Source of the DNA: Streptococcus entericus DSM 14446
GTDB lineage: Bacteria; Bacillota; Bacilli; Lactobacillales; Streptococcaceae
DNA length: 64,000 bases
Assembly: GCF_000380025.1 (NCBI RefSeq)
Contig: NZ_KB904178.1
Span: 178 to 64,177, forward strand
Direction of reading: 5' to 3'
This document shows, piece by piece, positions 18,790 through 28,318 of the stretch (the first letter of the stretch is position 1; each line of letters starts with the position of its first letter). The translations under genes were made by a program, and so were the position numbers. Under the pieces are notes generated by a model. The model was not told the origin of the DNA. It did no database searches and saw only the letters and a list, made by a program, of their open reading frames with translations.

Positions 18790-20523
18790 TTAAAATCTAA
18801 TCATTTCTCTCGTTTTTTCATACGACGTTACAAACCGTTCTGTCACTCCTGGCTCAACAATTTCCAAAGCATAGGAAATTTCATCGAAGGCTGCACGGTA
18901 ATCATACTCAACCTCAAAATAATGAAGAGCTGCTTCAAAACTAGCTTGGACATTCTTGTCAAAATTTCTATAGCGGTTTGAATACTGTAGCAGCTGTTCG
19001 GTCAAGGTAGCATACTGGACAACGGTATAAGCTGTCTCTTCAAGCTTAGCCATAGCACTATCAGAGGCTTCAGTCAAACGATTGACTGCCTGAATATCGA
19101 TGCGATGGCGGTCAAGCTCAGCCATGAGCGCTTCCACTTGTGAGCTAGTAGTAAAGAAAATGCTCAGAAATTCTTGTGGCACACCTGGCATATGGCGCTT
19201 TTCTATAAAACGTTTAATGATATGAAGACGGTTGATAGATTGCTCCATCAGCTGACGAGCTTCTACTTCTTTTTTATCAATCTCTTTAAGATGAGTCGTC
19301 AGAGATAGCTGTTCTTGCTCGATACCTTCTAACCCTTTCACTGCCGTGCTATAACGCGTTTCCAAAGTTGAGAATGGTTCTTCTGGCAACTGACTGTCAT
19401 CCAAATGCGCCAATGAGCCTTCTTCCAATTTTTCAATCTGACGGCTTAACCCTTTCAGGGTACTGCTATCTGCATCATCCAGAATGTAGTACTGTTGCAA
19501 GCGAAGAATTTCTTCTTGTAACTTGCTATGGTTAGTTTTCACATGCTCCAAGTAAGATGGCAAGCGACGGATAAGTCTTTTCACTTCTCGTTGAGCAGCA
19601 ATCTCTTTCTCGAAGAGTTCATAAAGGCTATCAAGACGTGCTTGGATGTCTTCTATACCTGCCTCTGCTTTGTCTAACTCTAAACCAGCCAAATCATTTT
19701 TCCCAGCTGTAATGGCTTCACGAATGGTCTGGAAGCGCTGTTCAATCGGTTGATCTCCAAAATGATAGTTCTCTTCTAAGAGTTTCGCATAACCTGTTTC
19801 CAGGTCATCTAGCTGATCTGCTAGTCTATCTTGTAGCTCTTTAGCTAGTCCAGGGACCTTTTCGCTAATTTGACCCAACGCAATGGTGTGCTCTTCAGCA
19901 CGCTCCAAGATCTCTGCTGCTTCAAGTGGATCCCCTGATGTGTTCAAGGCTACAAATTGAGAAAACTCAGTTTGGATATTTGATAATTGCTTGTTGATTT
20001 CAGTAAGAGCAGGACCAAACTCGCTCTCTTTTGAGGAAATGCCTTCCTGCAACTCCTCATACAGGTCAAGTGCATACTTCACACGTGCACTATTTTTTTC
20101 TTCCTGCTCTTTGAGAGTTACTAGCCCTTGACGAATATTTGATAATTCCGCCTCCGTCTCTTTAAGCTGTGCATCAATAGCTTCCGCTGATTTTTTTACT
20201 TTTAAGAAATGGAAGGTGTCATTAAAAACTTCAGCCTCTTCTATGTCCTCTTCCAACTGCTTAAATGTCTCTGTTGTTAAAATAGCCCATCGTTCCTTCC
20301 AAGAATCAAATTCTTCTTGGCTTTGACCAACCAACTGGAGCTGGTTAATCGCTTCGATATCATCAGAGACTGGCTGGGACATCAGCCCTTCTTTTCGTTT
20401 ATCTAATTCGGCAATAATACCGTCATTTTTCCGTCTAACAAATACACTGACAAGGTAGCCCACGATAGCAATCAAAATGATGGCTACAATCAGTAGTATA
20501 ATTCCGCTCTGTTTGATAGGCAT
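18790..20523 (-). CDS. ezrA: Septation ring regulator EzrA
   Basis: 577 residues. One N-terminal transmembrane helix (about 7-29, IILLIVAIILIAIVGYLVSVF) followed by a long cytosolic alpha-helical region made of spectrin-like coiled-coil repeats rich in Glu, Leu, Lys and Gln. The family spaces and regulates FtsZ rings and links division to cell-wall synthesis in Gram-positive cocci. Length and location directly downstream of gyrB are characteristic of streptococci. It lies 76 bases after gyrB and is probably co-transcribed. Confidence 0.95.
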   Translation of the reverse strand: MPIKQSGIILLIVAIILIAIVGYLVSVFVRRKNDGIIAELDKRKEGLMSQPVSDDIEAINQLQLVGQSQEEFDSWKERWAILTTETFKQLEEDIEEAEVFNDTFHFLKVKKSAEAIDAQLKETEAELSNIRQGLVTLKEQEEKNSARVKYALDLYEELQEGISSKESEFGPALTEINKQLSNIQTEFSQFVALNTSGDPLEAAEILERAEEHTIALGQISEKVPGLAKELQDRLADQLDDLETGYAKLLEENYHFGDQPIEQRFQTIREAITAGKNDLAGLELDKAEAGIEDIQARLDSLYELFEKEIAAQREVKRLIRRLPSYLEHVKTNHSKLQEEILRLQQYYILDDADSSTLKGLSRQIEKLEEGSLAHLDDSQLPEEPFSTLETRYSTAVKGLEGIEQEQLSLTTHLKEIDKKEVEARQLMEQSINRLHIIKRFIEKRHMPGVPQEFLSIFFTTSSQVEALMAELDRHRIDIQAVNRLTEASDSAMAKLEETAYTVVQYATLTEQLLQYSNRYRNFDKNVQASFEAALHYFEVEYDYRAAFDEISYALEIVEPGVTERFVTSYEKTREMIRF

Positions 20524-20599
20524 ATATTCTCCTTAGAATATTAATTTTAGTCTATATCATTACGATTATAGCATATTTAAATGGCTTTGACAAAGGGTT

Positions 20600-22546
20600 T
20601 TAGATATCAATCGTTGAGTAAACAGCATTTTCTTCGATAAATTCACGTCGAGGAGCGACGTCATCACCCATCAGCATATCAAAAATGCGGTCTGCTTCAG
20701 CGGCATCATCGACAGACACCTGTGCCATCAAACGTTTTTCTGGATTCATCGTCGTTTCCCAGAGCTGGTGATCATCCATTTCCCCCAGACCCTTATAACG
20801 CTGAACTGTTGGTTTAGAGCGCCCTTGACTGTATTTGGCAACTGCCTCTCTGAGCCGTTCTTCTTGGTCGGCTCCCGGTTGGATGTACTCCTTAATCTCA
20901 CTACCAACCTTAACCCCATAAATCGGTGGCTGGGCGATGTAAACATAGCCCGCCTCTAAAACAGGGCGCATAAAACGATAAATCAAGGTCAAGAGCAGGG
21001 TTCTGATGTGAGCCCCGTCAACATCGGCATCGGTCATGATAACTAGTTTCTGGTAGCGTGCCTTGGACACATCAAAGTCCGACCCAAACCCTGTTCCCAT
21101 AGCGGTGAAAATGGTCCGAATTTCCTCGTTGGCAAGGATTTTGTCCATGGTTGCCTTTTCGACGTTGAGGATCTTACCCCGTATCGGCAAAATGGCTTGG
21201 AAAGCACGATCACGTCCTGACTTAGCTGAACCACCAGCCGAATCACCCTCCACGATGAAGAGCTCCGTTTGGGTCGGATCGTTAGACGAGCAATCTGCAA
21301 GCTTCCCAGGCAGGTTGGAAATTTCAAGCCCTGATTTTTTTCGTGTGACCTCCCGCGCCCGCTTGGCCGCAATCCGCGCCTTGCTAGCGAGGATACCTTT
21401 TTCGACGATTTTACGAGCAATCTGTGGGTGTTCTAACAAGAAACGGTTAAAGGCATCGCTAAAGAGACGATTGGTGATCTTAACAACCTCGCTGTTACCA
21501 AGTTTGGTCTTGGTTTGCCCCTCAAACTGCGGATGCGGGTGCTTGACTGAAATAACTGCTGTCAGCCCCTCACGGACATCTTCGCCCGTCAGGTTATCAT
21601 CTTTTTCTTTAAGAATATTATTTTTCTTAGCATAATCATTGATAACACGGGTAAGAGCTGTGCGGAAGCCTTGCTCATGGGTTCCCCCCTCGTGGGTATG
21701 GATATTATTAGCAAAGCTGAGCACCGTCTCATGATAACCGGTGGTGTACTGCATCGCAACTTCGACAGAGATACCATCCAGCTCCCCATCGGTATAAATC
21801 GGCTCTTCAAAGATATTATCTTTATTTTCATTGATAAAGCTGACATAGCTGGCAATCCCACCCTCGTAATGGAAGCTCTTGGTCTCCTCGTCTTCACCAC
21901 GTTTGTCGGTAATAGCGATTTTCAAGCCCTTGTTGAGGAAGGCCAGCTCCTGAACACGCTTAGCCAAACGGGCAAAATCATACTCGGTTGTTTCTGTGAA
22001 AATCTCAGGATCTGGCGTAAAATGCACCGTCGTCCCCGTGCGGCCAGTCTCACCGATGACCGCCAAATCGGCCACCACATCACCACGGCGGTATTCTTGA
22101 TAGTAAATCTGGCCGTTCTTATAAACCTTGACATCAAGCTGCGTGGAGAGGGCATTTACAACAGATGACCCAACACCGTGAAGACCACCTGATACCTTAT
22201 AGCCACCACCGCCAAATTTACCCCCCGCATGGAGTACCGTAAAGACCGTCTCCACCGCAGGACGACCTGTCTTTTCCTGAATGTCGACAGGAATCCCACG
22301 ACCATCATCAACAACCGTGATGGAATTATCCGGCTCAATAAACACCTCAATCTGACTAGCAAAACCAGCCAAGGCCTCATCGATGGAGTTGTCAACAATC
22401 TCCCAGACTAAGTGGTGCAAGCCCTCTTTGGAGGTTGAGCCAATATACATCCCTGGACGCATCCGAACAGCTTCTAAGCCTTCCAAAACCTGAATCTGAC
22501 TAGCGTCATACTCCTGTGCTAATTGTTCTAAATCTTTCTCTGACAT
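20600..22546 (-). CDS. gyrB: DNA gyrase subunit B
   Basis: 648 residues. GHKL ATPase domain with [11 protein letters not shown] and GRGIPVD motifs, transducer domain, then TOPRIM with [27 protein letters not shown] and the metal site in [16 protein letters not shown], and the C-terminal [10 protein letters not shown]. Works with GyrA to introduce negative supercoils; target of novobiocin. The start codon has only a weak ribosome site (GAAAGTG). An extended -10 lies about 55 bases upstream. Confidence 0.99.
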   Translation of the reverse strand: MSEKDLEQLAQEYDASQIQVLEGLEAVRMRPGMYIGSTSKEGLHHLVWEIVDNSIDEALAGFASQIEVFIEPDNSITVVDDGRGIPVDIQEKTGRPAVETVFTVLHAGGKFGGGGYKVSGGLHGVGSSVVNALSTQLDVKVYKNGQIYYQEYRRGDVVADLAVIGETGRTGTTVHFTPDPEIFTETTEYDFARLAKRVQELAFLNKGLKIAITDKRGEDEETKSFHYEGGIASYVSFINENKDNIFEEPIYTDGELDGISVEVAMQYTTGYHETVLSFANNIHTHEGGTHEQGFRTALTRVINDYAKKNNILKEKDDNLTGEDVREGLTAVISVKHPHPQFEGQTKTKLGNSEVVKITNRLFSDAFNRFLLEHPQIARKIVEKGILASKARIAAKRAREVTRKKSGLEISNLPGKLADCSSNDPTQTELFIVEGDSAGGSAKSGRDRAFQAILPIRGKILNVEKATMDKILANEEIRTIFTAMGTGFGSDFDVSKARYQKLVIMTDADVDGAHIRTLLLTLIYRFMRPVLEAGYVYIAQPPIYGVKVGSEIKEYIQPGADQEERLREAVAKYSQGRSKPTVQRYKGLGEMDDHQLWETTMNPEKRLMAQVSVDDAAEADRIFDMLMGDDVAPRREFIEENAVYSTIDI

Positions 22547-22892
22547 TATTTACACTTTCTTTACCGTTTTTACTCCTAAATAAGAGTAACATTCTGCTAT
22601 ATTATAGCATATTTTAAAGAAAATAACCAGTTTCACAACGTTTTCTTAACAACAAACACCATGGAGAAAAAGGCTTGGGGCAAAGTTAAGCCTTAAAAAT
22701 TTGTTCATGACATGTCACTCCTAAACCAGAACAAGCCAAATTGCCAGATCCTTAACCCTATCCTCGTCCAATCAGTACCCGCAAAAATAGAGACGTATTA
22801 TTCGCAGAATATGGTGGCATTTTTATAGGCTTGTTTTGATGAAATCATGCTATAATAGAGAAAACATGCAAAAAACTTAATAAGGATTAGCC
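22547..22892. promoter_or_regulatory. Divergent promoter region of gyrB and coaA
   Basis: On the minus strand TGCTATAAT with -10 at 22601-22606 serves gyrB. On the plus strand TGCTATAAT with -10 at 22851-22856 serves coaA, 36 bases before its ATG. Both are extended -10 promoters without a strong -35. The 240 bases between them hold no gene or repeat that I can see. Confidence 0.6.
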
Positions 22893-23810
22893 ATGCAGGA
22901 ATTAATCAACTTTACCCCAATTGAACGTCAAGATTGGAAAACGCTCCATCAAAAAAGCCATGTTCCCTTAACTGAAGATGAACTCAACGACATCAAAAGC
23001 TTCAACGACAGCATCACCATTCAGGAAGTTAGCGAAGTGTATCTCCCGCTTATCAATCTTATTCAGATTTATAAACACACTCAAGATAACCTCAACTTCT
23101 CCAAAAGCATGTTCTTACAGGAACTCTTGAGTAGCCGTCCCTTTATCATCGGGATTTCAGGTAGTGTCGCTGTCGGCAAATCAACCACCAGCAGGCTAAT
23201 CCAGCTGCTTCTCGAACGCACCTATAAAAAAAGTAAGGTTGAGCTCATCACAACGGACGGCTTTCTCTACCCCAACGAGTATCTTATCGCCAATAATATC
23301 CTAAACAAAAAAGGCTTCCCTGAGAGTTACGACATGGAACGCTTGCTGAATTTTCTTGATACGGTAAAAAATAATGGCAGAGCGACCATGCCTGTCTATT
23401 CTCATGACATCTACGACATCGTGCCTGACCAAGTCCAAACGATTGATGCTCCTGATTTTCTGATTGTTGAAGGCATTAACGTCTTTCAAAACCAGCAAAA
23501 CAATCGGCTCTACATGAGCGATTACTTTGACTTTTCTATCTACATCGATGCTGATAGCCAAATTATCGAAAACTGGTACCTGGAACGTTTTGAAAAGCAC
23601 CTAGAGCGTGCCAGAGAAGACACGACCAGCTACTACCACAAGTTTTCTCTCTGGGATAAGGCTGATGCTCAGCAATTTGCCAAAAACATCTGGAAAACCG
23701 TCAATCTGGTCAATCTGGAGCACTACATCGAGCCAACCAGAAATCGAGCCGAGCTCATTCTTCATAAAAGCGATAACCATCAAATTGATAAAATTTACTT
23801 GAAAAAGTAA
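22893..23810 (+). CDS. coaA: Type I pantothenate kinase
   Basis: 305 residues, the family length. First and regulated step of coenzyme A synthesis, phosphorylating pantothenate with ATP in the cytosol. P-loop [15 protein letters not shown] at about residues 87-101, TTDGFLYPN with the catalytic Asp, YDIVPDQ, and [17 protein letters not shown] lies upstream of the ATG. A DUF1851-like gene follows after 15 bases and is probably co-transcribed; rpsT beyond has its own promoter. Confidence 0.97.
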   Translation: MQELINFTPIERQDWKTLHQKSHVPLTEDELNDIKSFNDSITIQEVSEVYLPLINLIQIYKHTQDNLNFSKSMFLQELLSSRPFIIGISGSVAVGKSTTSRLIQLLLERTYKKSKVELITTDGFLYPNEYLIANNILNKKGFPESYDMERLLNFLDTVKNNGRATMPVYSHDIYDIVPDQVQTIDAPDFLIVEGINVFQNQQNNRLYMSDYFDFSIYIDADSQIIENWYLERFEKHLERAREDTTSYYHKFSLWDKADAQQFAKNIWKTVNLVNLEHYIEPTRNRAELILHKSDNHQIDKIYLKK

Positions 23811-23825
23811 ACTAGGAGAGTACTG

Positions 23826-24431
23826 ATGTCATTTTTCAACTTATTCAAAAAGCAAAAAGAAACTGAGCTTTTTGCTCATTTCTTGAGAAAATTTCCACCC
23901 GGTAAGCAAATTAGCAACATTTCTGCAGAGCAATTAGCAAATTATAACCACCGCTTGCCCCAAGAGTTACAGGATTTTTTGCTACAGCATGGCGAAAGGG
24001 AATTAGCTGATGGCTTACTGACCATCATTAACCCCAAAGATTATCAGGGCACCTTAAATGCTTGGCTGGGGCAGGATACTCTAGACCGTATCCCTCTCTT
24101 CAAAACGGCCTTTGGTGATTTGATTTATTATCGCCACCTCGATGATACCACCAGCGATATCGCTCTTCTCGACATTCATTATCGACAAACTCCTGTTCTA
24201 GCCTATCAGTGGCAAGATTTCTTTAGCCAACTCGCTCTCGAAGACCAGTTTACAACTGACCTCCTCAAGCAACCTCTTTATCAAGAAGCTGTCAAAAGTC
24301 TAGGACCATTGGCTCCAAATGAGTGCTATTTCTTTACGCCAGCTTTAGTGTTTGGTGGTTCTGAGCAGGCAGACTACCTAGATAAAGGCGATCTGCTTGT
24401 CCACCATCACATCCTGCAAAATGCAGTCTAG
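23826..24431 (+). CDS. GAD-like/DUF1851 domain protein of unknown function
   Basis: 201 residues, soluble. The pattern LPQELQDFLLQHGERELADGLLTIINPKDY, then DRIPLFKTAFGDLIYYR, resembles the DUF1851/GAD-like family, some members of which (Tdi1 type) act as immunity proteins to secreted toxins. No toxin gene is next to it. The ORF starts 15 bases after coaA with GGAGAG near the ATG. The family assignment rests on pattern recognition only; an unrelated regulatory role is possible. Confidence 0.6.
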   Translation: MSFFNLFKKQKETELFAHFLRKFPPGKQISNISAEQLANYNHRLPQELQDFLLQHGERELADGLLTIINPKDYQGTLNAWLGQDTLDRIPLFKTAFGDLIYYRHLDDTTSDIALLDIHYRQTPVLAYQWQDFFSQLALEDQFTTDLLKQPLYQEAVKSLGPLAPNECYFFTPALVFGGSEQADYLDKGDLLVHHHILQNAV

Positions 24432-24473
24432 TTTGACCTCTTATAAAATTTTTTCTGAAAAAGTAATTTCCAC

Positions 24474-24502
24474 TTGTCAAATGAAAGTTTTTGCTATATA
24501 AT
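24474..24502 (+). promoter_or_regulatory. Promoter of rpsT
   Basis: TTGTCA (24474-24479), 17-base spacer, TATAAT (24497-24502). The transcript should start near 24509, giving a leader of about 25 bases before the TTG start. Confidence 0.8.
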
Positions 24503-24533
24503 GGGATAGTTAAGATAAATGGAGGTGAAAACA

Positions 24534-24767
24534 TTGGCAAACATCAAATCAGCTATCAAACGTGCTGAGCTTAACGTTAAACAAAACGCTAAGAACTCAT
24601 CACAAAAATCTGCGATGCGTACAGCGATTAAAGCATTTGAAGCAAACCCAACTGAAGAGTTGTTCCGCGCTGCTTCTTCTAGCATCGACAAGGCTGAGTC
24701 AAAAGGCTTGATCCACAAAAACAAAGCAAGTCGTGATAAAGCACGCCTTGCGTCAAAATTGGCATAA
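24534..24767 (+). CDS. rpsT: 30S ribosomal protein S20, TTG start
   Basis: 77 residues, highly basic, beginning [19 protein letters not shown] after the initiator and ending [14 protein letters not shown], as expected for S20, which binds 16S rRNA early in assembly. An in-frame ATG five codons upstream (24519) would add EVKTL, but it overlaps the Shine-Dalgarno GGAGGTG. The TTG at 24534 is correctly spaced from that site and gives the conserved N-terminus, so TTG is taken as the start. Own promoter and terminator. Confidence 0.93.
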   Translation: MANIKSAIKRAELNVKQNAKNSSQKSAMRTAIKAFEANPTEELFRAASSSIDKAESKGLIHKNKASRDKARLASKLA

Positions 24768-24780
24768 TACCAAAACAACA

Positions 24781-24813
24781 AACCAGTTCCTTCAAAAAAG
24801 AACTGGTTTTTTG
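24781..24813 (+). terminator. Terminator of rpsT
   Basis: AACCAGTTC, 10-base loop, GAACTGGTT, then TTTTG. Begins about 13 bases after the rpsT stop. Confidence 0.85.
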
Positions 24814-24839
24814 TTATTGCTGATTTGGACACAACTTAT

Positions 24840-26039
24840 TTAGCGCGGAATCTTGATGGTTAGCTGATAGGTGTGCTGGTCACCATAAAACTCATAACCT
24901 TGATAATTGGGTAAATGCCCTAACATGGCATGAACTGGTGAGGTGTCTGATTGTAAGACCGAAAAGGCTGTCTCATAGGCAACTTGATTTCCCATTTGAA
25001 AGCTAATCTCCTTGACTGAAGCATCTTTAACGTTTTCTGCGATAAAGTTAGTCAATGCAGTTTCATCATACGTCTCAAAATAGGAACCGTTCAGCACATA
25101 ATAGTTAAGAGCATTCTCAGCTAGAGCCGGATAGACCAGTGCCTCTCCAACAGGACTGTCAAATCCTGTCCATGCGGTATGGGTTCGCTCAAAAATCTCT
25201 CGCGGTGTACAAAGATAGCTGTAATTAATGTGATTAGCATCTTGACCAGCGACAGCTGATTCAAAGGTTGGATCTCCCCAAGTGGTGTCTACAGGGTAAT
25301 AATCACCATCAATCTCAACAAGGTTCCACGCATGCGGATAATCGTAAGCAACAATATCCCCAGCAACGTAGAGGCAATTTAGCCCTGCTTTTTGACAGAG
25401 AAGCTGGAAAGCTCGGCTGTATCCTGCACAAACAGACTCTTGTTCCAGAAAAACAGAACGAGCACTCTGGTCTTGCCAAATCAACGATTCATTGTTTAAG
25501 GCTTCTGTATGGTACTGAGTATGTTGGATAACGTATTCGTAAAGGTACTTGACCTTATCGTAATCGCTACCGTCAGGCATCTGCGCAATAACCTCATCTG
25601 CTGCTCTTTGCACACGCTGATAAGTTTCTTTGGCATCTTTGGGGTAGATTAGTTGAGAAAAATCAATTTCTGATTGTTCTGATAGCCAATAAAACTCTGG
25701 AAAATCGTAGGTCACTGCCAGATAGATGCGTTTCAAATGGTCACTAGACGTCGTTGTAAAGGGTGATTTGGTATCGAATTGCCGCAAAGCTGTGACCAGT
25801 CGAATGTAATCTGCCTGTTCTTTTTTGCTTAATTGCTGGTAATAAAAGTTAGCTGCTACCGCAGCTTGCCCCTGCTTAATCACGTCATCATCAGCTGCTT
25901 CGGCCTGTTTTGCTTGCTCAGCAATTCCTAAACGAACCAGCTTTTGCTGGTAATGGCGAATTGCCTTGCTCGCTACAGGATAGAGAGACAGAGTTGACAA
26001 AGCAAGAGCTGCCAGACCATATCGTATTCTTTTATTCAT
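24840..26039 (-). CDS. Secreted transglutaminase-like domain protein
   Basis: 399 residues. N-terminal hydrophobic segment (about 8-25, GLAALALSTLSLYPVASKA) acts as signal or anchor. A transglutaminase-like core lies at about 150-260 with the Cys-His-Asp triad visible in ESVCAGYSRAF, YPHAWNLVEIDG and PVDTTWGDP. The C-terminal 100 residues are not recognised. Such bacterial proteins are usually thiol hydrolases or unknown enzymes rather than true cross-linkers. It follows ciaH after 69 bases but has its own promoter, with the ciaH terminator in between. Confidence 0.85.
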   Translation of the reverse strand: MNKRIRYGLAALALSTLSLYPVASKAIRHYQQKLVRLGIAEQAKQAEAADDDVIKQGQAAVAANFYYQQLSKKEQADYIRLVTALRQFDTKSPFTTTSSDHLKRIYLAVTYDFPEFYWLSEQSEIDFSQLIYPKDAKETYQRVQRAADEVIAQMPDGSDYDKVKYLYEYVIQHTQYHTEALNNESLIWQDQSARSVFLEQESVCAGYSRAFQLLCQKAGLNCLYVAGDIVAYDYPHAWNLVEIDGDYYPVDTTWGDPTFESAVAGQDANHINYSYLCTPREIFERTHTAWTGFDSPVGEALVYPALAENALNYYVLNGSYFETYDETALTNFIAENVKDASVKEISFQMGNQVAYETAFSVLQSDTSPVHAMLGHLPNYQGYEFYGDQHTYQLTIKIPR

Positions 26040-26059
26040 ATAAACTCCTGTGTTTGGTC

Positions 26060-26086
26060 ATTATAGCATGGTTTCAAAAAGAAAGC
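26060..26086 (-). promoter_or_regulatory. Promoter of the transglutaminase-like gene
   Basis: Minus strand TGCTATAAT with TATAAT at 26060-26065, and TTGCTT 17 bases upstream. It overlaps the tail of the ciaH terminator. Confidence 0.6.
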
Positions 26087-26118
26087 AAGACGAGCTAGGA
26101 CATTTGCCCTAGCTCATC
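26078..26118 (-). terminator. Terminator of ciaRH, overlapping the ciaH stop codon
   Basis: Minus strand GATGAGCTAGG (26108-26118) pairs with CCTAGCTCGTC (26089-26099), followed by TTGCTTTCTTTTTG. The ciaH TAG (26109-26111) lies inside the 5' arm. Confidence 0.7.
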
Positions 26119-27452
26119 TGTTGTAGAGGTAATTTAACTTCAAAAACCGTCCCTTTGGGCTGATTATCTCTAACTTTAATCGTGCCACCTAGGCTATGGA
26201 CAATCTGTTTGGCCAAAGATAGGCCTAGACCAAAGCCGCCTGTCTGTCTTGTTCTTGCCTTGTCCACTCGGTAAAAACGGTCAAATACCTTAATTTTATC
26301 TGACTCTGAGATGCCAACACCATTATCAGCGACTTCAACAAGCAAAGACTTCTCCACCTGACTAACTGTCAAGATGATGTGTCCATCGTCTGTTGTATAT
26401 TTAACTGCATTATCAAATAGAATAGTCAACAATTGCTTCAGCAGGGTTTTATCTGAGCGAATTGCATGCTCCAGACGGTTGATGCCCTTGAACATTTTGC
26501 TATTTTCATCAGCGACTAATTGATAGTTGGTAAAAATCGTATCAAAAAATTCTGGCTGAATTGTCGTTAATTCAGGCGTCAAACCATCATCTCGCCGAGC
26601 TAGATTGAGCAAATTAGTCGTTAGCAAGCGCATATTGCGTACCTCATCCAGACTAGCTGCAATACTCTCACTACTTTCCAAGATAGTGGCTTGTGGCTTT
26701 CTAAACAGATTCTCTAGGCGATTTTGAAGAACGGTCAAAGGGGTTCTTAGTTCATGGCTGGCATTTTCAACAAATTTTTTCTGTCGCTCAAAACTCTCTA
26801 AAATCGGTTTTCTCGTCCGCTGAGCCAGATAAATACTTGCAAAAAGTGACACCACCCAGAAAAATATCATGACACTAATCACAACCCGAACCGTTCGCCT
26901 GTTACTGATTTCAAGCTGCTCCGTATTCACCAGAATGCTGGCATAAGCAATCTCGGGGTAATTAAGATTGCCTACTGGAACAGTAATAATTCGATAATAC
27001 TCTTCTTTCCCCCAATAGGTTAGAATCTTTTCTTGTTCAATAACGTTCAAACGTGAGTCATCTAAAGGAAAGTCATAGGGTTGCGCCATATAGCCCATTT
27101 GGTTAATAATTTTTCCTTTTGCATCATAAAGAACAACGTCAATATTTGCTGCAAGGTACCGATTAGGTTTTAGTTTTGGACGCTCATCTTGTGGATTATC
27201 TGCCTCTTTTTCATTAAGTATTGCCCAAGTTAACTCTTCCATTGTCGGAAGTGACATCTGAAAATCAACATATTGGTTAATATTGTCCCGCGCTTCGAAC
27301 AAACTCTTATCCACAGAGCCATAGATACCACTATTTAGGACTTGAATGATAATCATGGTCATCACAAGGAAAATGATGGTGAACACAGAGAAAAACAGTT
27401 TGAATGACGATTCATCGTGCTTGGGTTGTTGACCGTACCACTTATTTCGCAT
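26109..27452 (-). CDS. ciaH: Sensor histidine kinase CiaH
   Basis: 447 residues. Two transmembrane helices (about 20-40 and 190-212) flank an extracellular sensor region. HAMP-less linker, then HisKA with [13 protein letters not shown] (His near residue 232) and HATPase_c with DNAVKYT, DNGVGIS and [11 protein letters not shown]. CiaRH controls competence, beta-lactam tolerance, envelope stress and csRNA genes in streptococci. The gene starts inside the end of ciaR (11-base overlap), so translation is probably coupled. Confidence 0.95.
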   Translation of the reverse strand: MRNKWYGQQPKHDESSFKLFFSVFTIIFLVMTMIIIQVLNSGIYGSVDKSLFEARDNINQYVDFQMSLPTMEELTWAILNEKEADNPQDERPKLKPNRYLAANIDVVLYDAKGKIINQMGYMAQPYDFPLDDSRLNVIEQEKILTYWGKEEYYRIITVPVGNLNYPEIAYASILVNTEQLEISNRRTVRVVISVMIFFWVVSLFASIYLAQRTRKPILESFERQKKFVENASHELRTPLTVLQNRLENLFRKPQATILESSESIAASLDEVRNMRLLTTNLLNLARRDDGLTPELTTIQPEFFDTIFTNYQLVADENSKMFKGINRLEHAIRSDKTLLKQLLTILFDNAVKYTTDDGHIILTVSQVEKSLLVEVADNGVGISESDKIKVFDRFYRVDKARTRQTGGFGLGLSLAKQIVHSLGGTIKVRDNQPKGTVFEVKLPLQQMS

Positions 27453-28116
27453 CTTTTAACATATACCCCACACTCCTCAAGGTCTGCAAATTATGACCAA
27501 AGTCACTATCTTTAAGCTTTTTACGAATTTTAGACACATATACTTCTACAACTGAAATCGTTGTATCGCTATCAAAGCCCCAGATACGGTCAAAAATTTG
27601 TGTTTTAGGTAAAATAACATTTTGGTTTTGCATAAAATAAACCAGCAATTCAAATTCTTTGCCGAGCAATTCAACCTCAACACCGTCAACAGTAGTCGTA
27701 TTGGTTGCCATATCAACAACAACGTTACCGTACTGAAGATTGTTATCTGTCAACTTGCCTGAACGCTTCAAGAGGGCTTGGATACGCATTTTTAACTCTT
27801 CTAAATAAAATGGTTTGGTTAAATAGTCATCTGCTCCAAGTTCAAATCCCTTACCTTTGTCATCAAGATCTTCTTTGGCAGTCATGATTAAGACAGGGGT
27901 TGTATTTCCCTTAGCACGCAGTTCTTTCAGCACATCAAAACCATTTTTCTCAGGAATCATCACATCGAGCAGAATCAAATCGTAAACCCCACTCTCCGCC
28001 TCGTACAGCCCCTCGTCACCATCGAACACCTGCATCACGTCAACAAAATCATCTAAAAAATCAAAAATAGAATTGGACAAATTCAAATCATCTTCAATTA
28101 ACAATACTTTAATCAT
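27442..28116 (-). CDS. ciaR: Response regulator CiaR
   Basis: 224 residues. OmpR/PhoB-type regulator: receiver domain (1-115) with acidic pocket EDD, phospho-acceptor Asp near residue 51 in [13 protein letters not shown], and Lys in TKPF; C-terminal winged helix (about 130-222) with [13 protein letters not shown] and TLRSVGYML. Partner of CiaH. Own promoter directly upstream. A perfect CiaR direct repeat (TTTAAG-N5-TTTAAG) was not found in the intergenic region. Confidence 0.96.
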   Translation of the reverse strand: MIKVLLIEDDLNLSNSIFDFLDDFVDVMQVFDGDEGLYEAESGVYDLILLDVMIPEKNGFDVLKELRAKGNTTPVLIMTAKEDLDDKGKGFELGADDYLTKPFYLEELKMRIQALLKRSGKLTDNNLQYGNVVVDMATNTTTVDGVEVELLGKEFELLVYFMQNQNVILPKTQIFDRIWGFDSDTTISVVEVYVSKIRKKLKDSDFGHNLQTLRSVGYMLKDAK

Positions 28117-28136
28117 CTTCTTGCCTCCTTTATGCT

Positions 28137-28165
28137 ATTATAGCACGGCTAAGCTCTACCGTAAA
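28137..28165 (-). promoter_or_regulatory. Promoter of ciaRH
   Basis: Minus strand TTTACG (28160-28165), 17-base spacer, TATAAT (28137-28142) with the extended -10 TGC. The AAGGAGG ribosome site follows, leaving a leader of about 20 bases. Confidence 0.7.
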
Positions 28166-28277
28166 TGCCTAGTTAAGGTAAGATAACAGAATTAACTTAA
28201 ACTGAGCTAAACTAGGTTACCTCGGGTATAAAGGCAATCTCACCTAATACATTATTGCTCTCACTAAATCTATACAC

Positions 28278-28303
28278 AAAAGCTGGGCCTATTGCCCAGC
28301 TTT
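28278..28303 (-). terminator. Terminator of the Sip-like gene
   Basis: Minus strand AGCTGGGC (28294-28301), five-base loop, GCCCAGCT (28281-28288), then TTTTGTG. Only about 18 bases after the stop codon. Confidence 0.75.
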
Positions 28304-28318
28304 TAATGTTTATCCTGA

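Noticed and set aside
21063-21635. Long plus-strand frame opposite gyrB (190 codons)
   Set aside because: Antisense shadow of the conserved TOPRIM region; no ribosome site or homology.
28081-28260. CiaR direct repeat or a csRNA gene next to ciaR
   Set aside because: TTTAAG occurs once near 28196 but has no second copy at the required spacing, and no csRNA-like hairpin with a T tract follows.
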